From Actinomyces gaoshouyii (GTDB lineage: Bacteria > Actinomycetota > Actinomycetes > Actinomycetales > Actinomycetaceae), in assembly GCF_002072175.1 (NCBI RefSeq), contig NZ_MVIV01000002.1:186001-250000 (forward strand): a DNA stretch of 64,000 bases, given 5' to 3'. This document shows, piece by piece, positions 16,863-24,846 of this stretch. Position 1 is the stretch's first letter; each line of letters begins with the position of its first letter. A model generated the notes under the pieces. It searched no databases. It was not told the DNA's origin and worked only from the letters and a program-made list of their open reading frames with translations. Position numbers and translations under genes: made by a program.

Positions 16863-17465
16863 TGGTTAACGGGTTCGATGGTGTGCCGGGAAGGAAGTAT
16901 GAGGATTTTGAGAGTCTTGAGGCCGCGATCCGTGAGTGGGTCCAGCAGGTGCCGGGATTCGAGCGCTTCGACTCCGAAATGCTCGGGACCGGACGTTTTA
17001 TAAGCTGCAAAGACTGGCTCACGGTCGACGGAGAAAAAACGTGTCAGGCTTCCGCTCGGTATCGGGCCCGGGCTTGGGGGTCTTCGTGATTGGCAGGCGT
17101 TGCCTGGTCGTGGGGCGTGGACGTGCGCTCATTTCTGGATGGTGGCCGGCCAGTGGGTGCTGCGCAGTGAGCTGGATTGGATGAGGGAACCGGTCTTCGA
17201 TCATGGCCATGGTCCCGAGCGCCCGAAGCCGCATTCGTGTTATGTGGAGTTGGAGCGTCATCCGCGTGATCCGGAGTTCATCCCGGACTGGATGGCCGCC
17301 GGGGCGGCCCAGTGGGAGAAGCGCCAGGCCGCCCTGGCCCGGCGCCGAGAGCGCGACCGCGCCCGCCGAGCCGCCAAGAGGGCCGAGAAAGCAGCCAAGC
17401 AGACCGAGCAGACAGGGGACACGACCACCGGGCAAGCGCCATCGGCACCCATGGCTCCGGCATGA
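16862..17465 (+). pseudogene. Immunity-like gene (copy 4) broken by a one-base frameshift at a poly-A run
   Basis: The first part (ATG 16862, 75 codons, stop at 17087-17089) and the second part (frame of 17100-17465) are two frames of one gene. Removing one A from the AAAAAA run at 17034-17039 joins them and gives DGEKRVRLPLGIG…LGGLRDWQALPGRG. This aligns residue by residue with GDEERVFTTV…LVGDLHKFQVLPDRG of copy 3. The downstream part keeps ELDWMREPVFD, IPDWMAAG and the Arg/Ala/Lys-rich tail. It may be a true pseudogene, a phase-variable gene, a frameshifting site or a sequencing error. Confidence 0.7.
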
Positions 17466-17618
17466 GCCCCACGGCCGTGACACGGGGGCGATGCAGGGCC
17501 CGAGCACACGGCCCCCCGCACCGCCCGCTGGGCGGCGAGCGGGATGATCGCCAAGGCACCAGGCCGAGCAGCGGCCCCACCGGGAGCCCGATTTGCGCCC
17601 TCACCCCGGCGTTACCGT

Positions 17619-17675
17619 CTCGGCCCGGCCTTGCGCCCTCGAACTGCGAGAATGAGGTCGCAAGGCCGGGCCGAG
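17619..17675. terminator. Long hairpin between convergent immunity and macrodomain genes
   Basis: Two perfect 17-nt arms, CTCGGCCCGGCCTTGCG at 17619-17635 and its complement at 17659-17675, enclose 23 nt. It lies between a plus-strand stop at 17465 and a minus-strand stop at 17735, so a bidirectional terminator is the simplest reading. Just beyond it, GGTATCTGCGGGGCCAG occurs twice (17697-17713 and 17741-17757), the second copy reaching into the macrodomain gene. Confidence 0.6.
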
Positions 17676-17734
17676 GCCGTTCCTGCGGGGCCAGACGGTA
17701 TCTGCGGGGCCAGCGAGGCCAGGCGGCTCCCAGG

Positions 17735-18685
17735 TCAGCCGGTATCTGCGGGGCCAGATCCCTCCCGCCCCGCCTCGGCCACGAGCGCGCTCTCATAGGC
17801 GACTCGATCCGTCGCGGAGAAGGCGCAGATGACGATCCGCAGATCCGACTCCGGGCGCGCCGCGAGCCAGGCCCCGATCGTCTCGAGGACGAGTGGGGCC
17901 GCCTCCTCCTTGGGGTAGCCGAAGGCGCCCGTGGACACCGAGCACAGGCCCACCGAGTCCAGCCCCGCCCCCTGGGCGGTATCGAGGATCGCCCGGTAGC
18001 AGCTCGCAAGGCGGGTTCGATGGCGCTGTTCCACCACCCCGCCCTCGACGACGGGCCCCACCGTGTGGATGACGTGCTCGGCGGGCAGGTGGTAGCCGCC
18101 AGTGAGAACCGCGCGCCCCACGGGCTCAGCCCCCTCCCCCCGCTCAGCGCGCCCCGCCATGTACTCGGCGCACTCGGCGCGCAGCCCGGGACCGGCGACG
18201 GCGTGGATGACGTTGTCGATGCAGGCGTGGCCGGGCGCGCGGCAGCCGAGCATCCGCTCGTTGGCGGCATTGACGATGGCGCCCGCGCGCAGAGTGGTGA
18301 GATCCCCCTCCCACAGCGCCACGCGCTCGCCCAGGGCGCCGGGCACGCCGTGGGTGGCGGCCAGGACGGACAGCGCGAGGGCGTCGGGGTCGCCGGCCGC
18401 GGCAGCGCGCTCACGGGATTCGGCGGCGAGCATGTCATCGAGCTCGTCGCGCATGTCCTCATCGTCGATGGGGCGGGGCGGGCGGATGGTGAGCAATCCG
18501 TCGAGCAGGCGCCGGCGCTCGGCGAAGGGGAGCTCGTCGAGGGCGGCCGGCGGCGGGAAGGAGGCGACGTCACCGTGGTTGACGGCGTCGGTGGCGAAGT
18601 ACCGGGTGAGGATCGCGATGCGCCCCTCGGCGGCGGTGCGCGGCCGGATCGGGCTGGGACCGGGCGCTGCGGACGGCTTCATCAT
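17735..18685 (-). CDS. Zinc-dependent macrodomain protein-ADP-ribose hydrolase
   Basis: The 316-aa protein has an N-terminal helical region and a macrodomain from about residue 115. It has the ADP-ribose loop AIVNAANERMLGC and the Zn-Macro signature of Cys and His in GCRAPGHACIDNVIH, followed by GPGLRAEC, GGYHLPAEHVIHTVGP and SVSTGAFGYP. Zn-macrodomains remove ADP-ribose from proteins; in Firmicutes they accompany SirTM and lipoate enzymes, but no such partner is seen here. The start MMKPS at 18685 is preferred. It may reverse stress-linked or toxin-linked ADP-ribosylation. Confidence 0.85.
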   Translation of the reverse strand: MMKPSAAPGPSPIRPRTAAEGRIAILTRYFATDAVNHGDVASFPPPAALDELPFAERRRLLDGLLTIRPPRPIDDEDMRDELDDMLAAESRERAAAAGDPDALALSVLAATHGVPGALGERVALWEGDLTTLRAGAIVNAANERMLGCRAPGHACIDNVIHAVAGPGLRAECAEYMAGRAERGEGAEPVGRAVLTGGYHLPAEHVIHTVGPVVEGGVVEQRHRTRLASCYRAILDTAQGAGLDSVGLCSVSTGAFGYPKEEAAPLVLETIGAWLAARPESDLRIVICAFSATDRVAYESALVAEAGREGSGPADTG

Positions 18686-18755
18686 GGCCACAGGGTACGG
18701 CGCGGGGCCGGACGGGTCGGTCCCCATCCGGCCCCGCGGCCGCACACGGGCAGGA

Positions 18756-19247
18756 TCAGGCGGTGTAGTTCTGGGCGGAGAGGAACCAGCCCTGCTGCTC
18801 GAGCTGCTGGGTGTAGTCCTCCAGGATGCCGCTGGAGATCGGGTCCTCGGCATCGACCTCGGCGTGGACAGCGCGCAGGGTCTTCACGACGGCGTCAATG
18901 GCCGAGACGATGTAGTCCACGGCCTCGTTGGTGATCACCTGGGAGACGGGGGCCTCGGGGACCGTCGTCTTGGCGGCGATCACCCCGGGGCGGCCGTCGG
19001 GAACAACATTGATAGCGCGCATGCGCTCGGCCAGCGCGTCCGACCCGGAGCGAGCAATGTCGACCACCTCGTCGAGGTTGAGGTGGAGGTCGCGGAAGTT
19101 GGGGCCGACGACGTTCCAGTGGATCTGCTTGGCCACCAGGCTGAGGGCGGTGACGTCCACCAGAGAGGCCTGGAGGTGATCACTCAGGGTCTCGGAGGCG
19201 GTGAAGGACATGCGGACGGGGGCGGAGGTGACGGTCTTAGTGCTCAT
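18756..19247 (-). CDS. dps: Dps-family DNA-binding ferritin-like protein
   Basis: Dps forms a 12-subunit shell that oxidises Fe(II) with peroxide and can coat DNA. The 163-aa protein shows the ferroxidase residues: His and Asp in QIHWNVVGPNFRDLHLNLDEVVD (in two adjoining pieces) and the C-terminal EQQGWFLSAQ helix typical of Dps. The ATG at 19247 gives MSTKTVTSAP; an upstream in-frame start would add ten residues. The leader contains a modest AAGG ribosome binding site. It is followed by the convergent macrodomain gene promoter region and lies next to thioredoxin, giving an oxidative-stress neighbourhood. Confidence 0.92.
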   Translation of the reverse strand: MSTKTVTSAPVRMSFTASETLSDHLQASLVDVTALSLVAKQIHWNVVGPNFRDLHLNLDEVVDIARSGSDALAERMRAINVVPDGRPGVIAAKTTVPEAPVSQVITNEAVDYIVSAIDAVVKTLRAVHAEVDAEDPISSGILEDYTQQLEQQGWFLSAQNYTA

Positions 19248-19301
19248 GGGCTCTACCTTACTCTCGATCGGATCCAAAAAGTAATTCGTATGAGACTGGG
19301 C

Positions 19302-19706
19302 TCAGGCCCGCTCGCTGCCGGCGGCGTCCTGCCCGGCCCGCCCCTCCGTCCGCTCCTTGGCGATCTCGGCCTTGAGGGCATCCATGTCGAGATCGCGGAC
19401 CTGCGCGATGAGCGCCTCGAGCGCCTTGGCAGGCAGAGCGCCGGCCTCGCGGTAGACGAGGACGTCGTCGCGGAAGGCCATGAGGGTCGGGATGGAGGAG
19501 ATGCCCAGGGCGCCGGCGAGCTCGGGCTCCTCCTCGGTGTTGACCTTGACGAAGGCGATGTCCGGGTTCGCCTCGGCGGCCTTCTCGAAGACCGGGGCGA
19601 AGCGCATGCAGGGACCGCACCAGGAGGCCCAGAAGTCGACGAGGGTGATGCCCTCGCCCCGCACGGTCGAGTTGAACTCCTTGCCGGTGATAGTGGTCAG
19701 AGCCAT
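19302..19706 (-). CDS. trxA: Thioredoxin
   Basis: The 134-aa protein has the redox motif WCGPC (about residues 29-33) in VDFWASWCGPC and the cis-proline segment ISSIPTLMAF. A charged 25-residue tail (DALKAEIAKERTEG…) exceeds the usual thioredoxin length of about 108. It serves as a cytoplasmic disulfide reductant. It is transcribed from a SigH/SigR-like promoter just upstream. The neighbouring hemQ ends about 75 bp further upstream, so read-through from hemQ is possible. Confidence 0.93.
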   Translation of the reverse strand: MALTTITGKEFNSTVRGEGITLVDFWASWCGPCMRFAPVFEKAAEANPDIAFVKVNTEEEPELAGALGISSIPTLMAFRDDVLVYREAGALPAKALEALIAQVRDLDMDALKAEIAKERTEGRAGQDAAGSERA

Positions 19707-19742
19707 GGGTTTGCCTTTCAGATCGACGACAGCCGATCAGGA

Positions 19743-19768
19743 CAACAGATACCCCCAGCGTATATTCC
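19743..19768 (-). promoter_or_regulatory. SigH/SigR-type (thiol-stress ECF) promoter of trxA
   Basis: On the minus strand GGAATA (19768-19763) and TGTTG (from 19747) are separated so that GGAAT and GTT are 17 bp apart. Mycobacterial and corynebacterial SigH promoters have GGAA(T/C) and GTT with 16-18 bp spacing and drive thioredoxin genes. The leader to the ATG is 37 nt. The same segment contains a CCCCC/GGGGG dyad (19750-19773) that could also act as a weak hemQ terminator. Confidence 0.65.
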
Positions 19769-19780
19769 GGGGGATCGTGC

Positions 19781-20563
19781 TCAGCCCCGGGGCTGGAGGT
19801 CGGCCCAGGCCTGGGGGTCGAGGCGCCGACCGGTGTAGAAGGGGGTGTCGACGCGCACGTGAAGGCGGGCCTCCGTGTAGCGCTGGTGGTGGATGACCCC
19901 CTCGAGACGGTCGAGGGTATCGGCCTCGAAGCTGAGGATCCACTCGTAGTCGCTCATGCCGAAGGCGGCGAGCGTCGAGCCCTTGACGTCGGGGTACTTG
20001 GAGAAGCCGTTGCGACCATGGGCCGCCATGATGCGGCTGCGCTCCTCGTCGGGAAGGAGGTACCAGTCGTAGGAGCGCACGAAGGGGTAGACCATGCACC
20101 AGTCGCGCGGGGCCGTGCCCGCGAAGCAGGCGGGGACGTGGCGGCGGTTGAACTCGGCGGGGGTGTGCAGGCCCATGCAGGACCAGACCGGTTCCAGGTG
20201 GCGGCCGAGAGCCGAGGCGCGCAGCCGGTGATAGGCGTCCTGGAGCCTGACGGGGTCGTCGTCGAGCCACCAGATGAGCAGGTCGGCGTCGGAGCGGAAT
20301 CCGGCGACGTCGTACCAGCCCCGGGTGGTCACGCCCGCGGCCTCGATGAATCCCGCCGACTCGGCCACGATGCGGGCGCGCTCGGCGTCGTCGGCGGGCA
20401 GGGGCGAGGCGAGGCGCAGGACGGCCCACAGGGCATAGTGGTTACGGTCGTTGATGGCGTCGAAGTCCACGTCGACGGCGTCGCGCGGATCGCGGTGGGG
20501 GCGGCGCTCCTCATCCTCGAAGCGGTGGATGCCGGGGGCGGCATTGTCGGGCGCGGTGGTCAT
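19781..20563 (-). CDS. hemQ: Coproheme decarboxylase HemQ (ChdC)
   Basis: HemQ converts Fe-coproporphyrin III to haem b with peroxide, the last step of the coproporphyrin-dependent pathway. The 260-aa protein belongs to the chlorite-dismutase-like family. It has NHYALWAVLRL at the start, TTRGWYDVAGFRSDADLLIWW, the radical-forming Tyr region VYPFVRSYDWYLLP, the haem-ligand His in AAHGRNGFSKYPDVKG and SFGMSDYEWILSFE-type ends. The actinobacterial form lacks the distal Arg of true chlorite dismutases. It overlaps the hemH stop by 4 bp. Confidence 0.95.
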   Translation of the reverse strand: MTTAPDNAAPGIHRFEDEERRPHRDPRDAVDVDFDAINDRNHYALWAVLRLASPLPADDAERARIVAESAGFIEAAGVTTRGWYDVAGFRSDADLLIWWLDDDPVRLQDAYHRLRASALGRHLEPVWSCMGLHTPAEFNRRHVPACFAGTAPRDWCMVYPFVRSYDWYLLPDEERSRIMAAHGRNGFSKYPDVKGSTLAAFGMSDYEWILSFEADTLDRLEGVIHHQRYTEARLHVRVDTPFYTGRRLDPQAWADLQPRG

Positions 20564-21867
20564 GAGTCCTCCTCGGAGTGGCGGGTGATGCGATGGTCGC
20601 GGGCGTGATCGCCGCCGCTGGGGCGGCAGCAGGAGTCGGGGCAGACGGTGTGGAAGGGGCCGGCGCCCGTCGTGCTGGTCGGGACGACGCTCTCGCCCCG
20701 GGCGACGGCGGCCCTCTCGGCCAGCAGGTCGGCCAGCGAGGTGACCAGGGCCGGGTGCGTGCCCGCGGTGGCGGCCCGCGCGTAGGGCATGGCCAGCGCC
20801 TCGGCGGTCTCGCGGGCCTCGATGTCCAGGTCGAAGACGACCTCCATGTGGTCGGCGATGAAGCCGATGGGCGCGACGACGATGCCACCGGGGGGCTCGG
20901 GCGCCGCGGCCAGGGCCGCGATGCGATCGTTGATGTCGGGCTCGAGCCAGCGGGCCTGCGGCGGGCCGGAGCGCGAGCAGTACGCCAGGTCGAGATCGGG
21001 CGGCGAGTCCAGGCCCAGGCGCTGGGCGAGGACCGGCAGCAGGACGCGCGCCAGCCCCAGGTGCTGCTCGACGTAGCTGATCTCCGTGGACAGGTCCGCC
21101 GCGACGCCCGGCTCGCGGACGGGAGGCGAGCCGGGTACTGAAGGCGGGCACCGGGGATCGAATGCTCCACTCTCAGCGCCGAGGCCGCCCCCTGGCGCGG
21201 AGCCGCGCTCCATGGGGACCGGGATCGAGTGGGTGACGAGGATGAGGTGGACGGCCTCAGCGGGGACCCCTTGGGCTGCGAGCTCGTCATAGGCGGCGAC
21301 GATGGCATCGGCGCTGGCCCGGAGCATGCCAGGGGTGTTGTAGAAGGGCCGGGTCTTATCGACCACCATCTCGACCGGCCCGCCCCCGGCGCCCCCCACG
21401 CGCGCGGCGGCGTCGGCCTCGGGGCCCCGGCCCGTCGCCCCGTCGGAGCCGACGGCGAGGAGGTCGAGCGCGCCGGCCAGGTCCTCGCGGTACTGGCGGC
21501 ACCCGGAGTAGGAGCCGTAGGCGGCGGTGGTCATGGCGAGGACGCGGCGCGCCCCGGCGTCAGCGAGCCCGCGCAGGGCCTCGGAGACGAACGGGTGCCA
21601 GTTGCGGTTGCCGATGGCCACTGGCAGGCGCGAGCCGCGCGCGGCGAGCTCGGCGCGCAGGGCCCCCAGGAGCTCGGCGTTGCGGGCGTTGATCGGAGAG
21701 ACGCCCCCGAAGCGCCGGTAGTGGACCGAGACCTCCGCAAGGCGCGAATCGGGCACGCCCCGGCCGGCGGTGGCGTTGCGCATGAAGGGCAGGACGTCGT
21801 CGGGTCCCTGGGGGCCGCCGTAGGACAGCAGGAGGACGGCATCGTAGGGGGCGAGGGGATCACTCAT
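20560..21867 (-). CDS. hemH: Coproporphyrin III ferrochelatase (HemH/CpfC)
   Basis: The enzyme inserts Fe(II) into coproporphyrin III. The 435-aa protein has LLLSYGGPQGPDDVLPF at the start, the active-site His in LVTHSIPVPM and Glu in GFIADHMEVVFDLD. The C-terminal TVCPDSCCRP with an earlier Cys (AYCSRSG) matches the [2Fe-2S]-binding pattern of actinobacterial ferrochelatases. Two inserts rich in Gly/Ala and Pro (about residues 140-160 and 225-260) make it longer than usual. ATGA overlaps join it to hemQ downstream and hemA upstream. Confidence 0.95.
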   Translation of the reverse strand: MSDPLAPYDAVLLLSYGGPQGPDDVLPFMRNATAGRGVPDSRLAEVSVHYRRFGGVSPINARNAELLGALRAELAARGSRLPVAIGNRNWHPFVSEALRGLADAGARRVLAMTTAAYGSYSGCRQYREDLAGALDLLAVGSDGATGRGPEADAAARVGGAGGGPVEMVVDKTRPFYNTPGMLRASADAIVAAYDELAAQGVPAEAVHLILVTHSIPVPMERGSAPGGGLGAESGAFDPRCPPSVPGSPPVREPGVAADLSTEISYVEQHLGLARVLLPVLAQRLGLDSPPDLDLAYCSRSGPPQARWLEPDINDRIAALAAAPEPPGGIVVAPIGFIADHMEVVFDLDIEARETAEALAMPYARAATAGTHPALVTSLADLLAERAAVARGESVVPTSTTGAGPFHTVCPDSCCRPSGGDHARDHRITRHSEEDS

Positions 21868-23282
21868 CGCGCCTCCTGAGCGGGGGTCGGCGCGGGCGCG
21901 TCGGGGCCGCCGATGGCCCCCAGGACCATGGGGAGGGCGGCGAGGTAGTCCTCGGCGAGACCGGCCTCCCCCGCAGTGCGGGCGGCCTGGCTGGGAGCAT
22001 GCATGAGGGCGGCGGCCAAGCGCTCGAGGGCGCGCACGGCGTCGTCGAGGCCCACCCGCCCGTCGTCGGGGCGCAGGCGGGCCGCCTCGCGCACCACCAT
22101 CTGCTCGGCGCGCCCTCGCAGCGCTCGGATGACGGGATCCATGCGGCGCCCGCCCATGAGCCGGTCGAGGGCGGCCGCCTCCTCGGCGACGATCGCCTCA
22201 GCGGCCTCCACCTGGGCGGTCTGGGCGGCGGGCACGGCCTGACGGATGCGGGGCAGGTCGATGAGGAGCGCACCGGGGGCGTCGGCGACGCCGGGGTCGA
22301 CGTCGCGGCTGAGCGCGAGGTCGAGGATGACGAGGGGTCGGCGGGAGGCGCGCGGGTCCTGCGGGTCTGGCTCTCGCGAGGCACGGCGGGCCAGGGCGTC
22401 GTCGATGAGCCCGCGGGTGATGACGGGGCCGCCCAGGCCGCGGCAGGTGATGACGAGGTCGGCGCTCGCGAGGCGGTCGGGGAGCTCGTGGGGGCCGACG
22501 ACGGCCAGGCCCCGCTTGCGGGCGAAGGCGGTGGCGCGGTCGGGCCCGGCGGCGCTGACCGGCTGCGGCTCCCGGGCGCGCCGGGCCGCTTGATCCGGCG
22601 GGGCGGCCCGGCGGGAGGAGTGGGAGTGGACGGCGATGTCGCGCACGCCCCTGTCGCGCAGCGCGGCAACGGTGGCGCCCGCGTAAGCTCCGGTCCCGAC
22701 GACGACGACGCGCGCCCCCTCCAGGACCGGCATGTGCTGGGCCGCCAGGCCGAGGCCGACGGCGACGAGGCTGCGGCCCGCCCCGGCCAGGGCCGTCTCC
22801 CGGGCAACGCGGCGGGAAGCCGCCGAGGCCCGCTCGACGAGTCGGCACAGATCGGCCGAGATGGTGCCCTCCTCCGTGGCCCGGACGAGGGATCGGCGCA
22901 ACTGCCCGGCGATCTCGCGCTCGCCGATGATCATCGAGCGCAGGCCCGCCGCCGTGGCGATGAGCTCGCGGTAGGCGTCGACGCCGCGGACGGCGCTGAG
23001 CCCGGCGGAGCCCCCGGGCATGCCCGCGCGGCGCTCCAGCAGGGCGCTCGTCTCACGCACGGCGAGCGAGGACTCCCCCGGTCCGTCGGGAGGGGGGACG
23101 GCGCCGTCCGGCTCATCGAGAAGGACCGCGAGACGGTTGCAGGTGGCCAGAACGAGCACGCCCCGCAGGCCCGGGACGGCGGCGAGGATATCGGGGCCGA
23201 GGCGCCGAGAGTTGCCCCCCAGACGGGCGACGACGTCGAGGCCCTGGGAGAGGTGGTCGGCTGAGAGGAGATGGATCGTCAC
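21864..23282 (-). CDS. hemA: Glutamyl-tRNA reductase
   Basis: HemA reduces glutamyl-tRNA to glutamate-1-semialdehyde, committing carbon to tetrapyrroles. The protein, about 472 aa from GTG 23282, has the catalytic Cys48 in LATCNR, the GEREIAGQLR segment, the NADPH-binding VVVVGTGAYAG and a C-terminal dimerisation helix. A Pro/Arg-rich insert lies at about 235-260. GTG 23282 gives VTIHLLSADH, matching the family start; a farther GTG at 23312 would add ten residues. It heads the hemA-hemH-hemQ operon, divergent from hemE. Confidence 0.93.
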   Translation of the reverse strand: MTIHLLSADHLSQGLDVVARLGGNSRRLGPDILAAVPGLRGVLVLATCNRLAVLLDEPDGAVPPPDGPGESSLAVRETSALLERRAGMPGGSAGLSAVRGVDAYRELIATAAGLRSMIIGEREIAGQLRRSLVRATEEGTISADLCRLVERASAASRRVARETALAGAGRSLVAVGLGLAAQHMPVLEGARVVVVGTGAYAGATVAALRDRGVRDIAVHSHSSRRAAPPDQAARRAREPQPVSAAGPDRATAFARKRGLAVVGPHELPDRLASADLVITCRGLGGPVITRGLIDDALARRASREPDPQDPRASRRPLVILDLALSRDVDPGVADAPGALLIDLPRIRQAVPAAQTAQVEAAEAIVAEEAAALDRLMGGRRMDPVIRALRGRAEQMVVREAARLRPDDGRVGLDDAVRALERLAAALMHAPSQAARTAGEAGLAEDYLAALPMVLGAIGGPDAPAPTPAQEAR

Positions 23283-23580
23283 AGTGCTTGAATTGAAGCA
23301 CCGGTCCCGCACGCGCCCATAACGAATCCGGATGATCGGCTCAATAGCGAGCGGAAATCGTCATGTCGGCACGTCAGGAACCAGTGATGACATCGCGTCA
23401 TCTCTCATTTCCCGCAATATAACGCCAGCAACCCGCCCTTCCCGGAAGGAGGCGCGACCAACGTCATGGACCATGGCGAGGCGGCCCCCAGCCGGGCGAT
23501 CCACCATCAGCGCACCGCATCGCATCCCATGGGAGGCCCTCATTTCCACAACATTCGCTTGTTTTAATTCAACTGTCCGC
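23283..23580. promoter_or_regulatory. Divergent hemA/hemE control region with an inverted repeat
   Basis: This stretch is more A/T-rich than its surroundings and separates the two haem operons. A 6-bp dyad with a 5-bp spacer, GATGAC-atcgc-GTCATC, lies at 23386-23402 and resembles a TetR-type operator. The sequence TTnAATTCAA occurs beside both genes: TTCAATTCAA on the minus strand about 23296-23287 before hemA, and TTTAATTCAA at about 23563-23572 before hemE. TTTAAT could be the hemE -10. The regulator is unknown; all functional reading here is inference. Confidence 0.45.
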
Positions 23581-24846
23581 GATGACGCCGACACCCTCCC
23601 CCCGCTCCTCGCGGCACTGGGCGGCACGCGCCCCAGCCGTCCTCCCGTGTGGTTCATGCGCCAGGCCGGCCGTTCCCTGCCCGAGTACCGGACGCTGCGC
23701 GAGCACGGTGCACGGGGCGCGGGCATGACGGGGATGCTGGGGGCCTGCCTCGACCCCGCCACCGCGGCCGAGGCGACCCTCCAGCCCGTGCGGCGTCACG
23801 GCGTCGACGCCGCAATCCTCTTCTCCGACATCATGGTCCCCCTCGCCCTGGCGGGGGTCGCGGTGCGGATCGAGCCCGAGGTGGGCCCCGTCGTCGACCA
23901 CCCGATCCGCACGCCCGCCGACGTCGCCGAGCTCACCGCCCGCGCCCTGGGAGAGACTCCCACCGGCCCCAGCGGGCTGGCGGCGATCGAGGAGACCGTG
24001 CGCGCCGTCGTCGCCGAGCTCGGGGCCCCGGGAAGGCCGGGCGTCACGGGCGGAATGCCGGAGCGGGCACTGGCGGGCCTCGCCCACTCGCGCGGCACCT
24101 GGGGATGGACACCGCTCATCGGCTTCGGCGGAGCGCCCTTCACCCTGGCCGCCTACCTCGTGGAGGGGCGACCGAGCCGCGACCACCTGGCCGCGCGCAC
24201 ACTCATGCGCTCCGACCCCGCATCCTGGGACGCGCTGCTGGACTGGTGCGCGCAGATCACGGGCGAGTTCATCGCCCTGCAGATCCGTGCCGGGGCCAGC
24301 GCCGCCCAACTCTTCGACTCCTGGGCCGGGGCCCTCAGCCCGGAGGACTACCGCGAGCGCGTCGCCCCCCACTCGGCGCGCGCGCTGGAGATCGCGGGTC
24401 GGGCCATTTCCCCCACCGCGGGCGGGCGCGTGCCGCTCATCCACTTCGGCACGGGCACCGCCCGCATCCTGGCGGACATGCGCGCCGCAGGGGCCGACGC
24501 CGTGGGCGTGGACGACCGCACGGATCTGGCCTGGGCGATCAGTGAGCTCGGAGGCGAGGGGGCGTGCCCGGTGCAGGGCAACCTCGACCCGGCGCTGCTC
24601 GCCGCGCCCTGGACGGCGCTCGGCCCCGCGGTCGACGCCTGCCTGGAGGCGGGGCGCGCCGCGCCGGGACATGTGCTCAACCTCGGTCACGGCGTCCCCC
24701 CGGCCACCGACCCGGACGCGCTCACCCGTATCGTGGCGCGGGCGCACGGCGACGAGGAATGGGAGGGCACTGCCCTCGCGGGCTGGAACGGCTGGGTCGG
24801 CGCGCCCGGGGCCCCGGTGCCCGGCACCGGGAGTGATCGCGCGTGA
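23473..24846 (+). CDS. hemE: Uroporphyrinogen decarboxylase (start uncertain)
   Basis: HemE decarboxylates uroporphyrinogen III to coproporphyrinogen III. The protein contains the signature [18 protein letters not shown], the [14 protein letters not shown] segment, [28 protein letters not shown] and [15 protein letters not shown]. No ATG or GTG lies where the family start belongs, just before [14 protein letters not shown]. The nearest in-frame ATG, used here, is at 23473 and adds about 35 unlikely residues. A leaderless or unusual start near 23550-23580 is possible. The C-terminus carries a 30-residue extension, and the stop overlaps hemY. Confidence 0.88.
   Translation: MARRPPAGRSTISAPHRIPWEALISTTFACFNSTVRDDADTLPPLLAALGGTRPSRPPVWFMRQAGRSLPEYRTLREHGARGAGMTGMLGACLDPATAAEATLQPVRRHGVDAAILFSDIMVPLALAGVAVRIEPEVGPVVDHPIRTPADVAELTARALGETPTGPSGLAAIEETVRAVVAELGAPGRPGVTGGMPERALAGLAHSRGTWGWTPLIGFGGAPFTLAAYLVEGRPSRDHLAARTLMRSDPASWDALLDWCAQITGEFIALQIRAGASAAQLFDSWAGALSPEDYRERVAPHSARALEIAGRAISPTAGGRVPLIHFGTGTARILADMRAAGADAVGVDDRTDLAWAISELGGEGACPVQGNLDPALLAAPWTALGPAVDACLEAGRAAPGHVLNLGHGVPPATDPDALTRIVARAHGDEEWEGTALAGWNGWVGAPGAPVPGTGSDRA

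Noticed and set aside
21999-23264. 421-codon plus-strand frame across hemA
   Set aside because: Antisense to the clear hemA gene; composition is Gly/Ala/Arg-rich shadow coding with no motifs.
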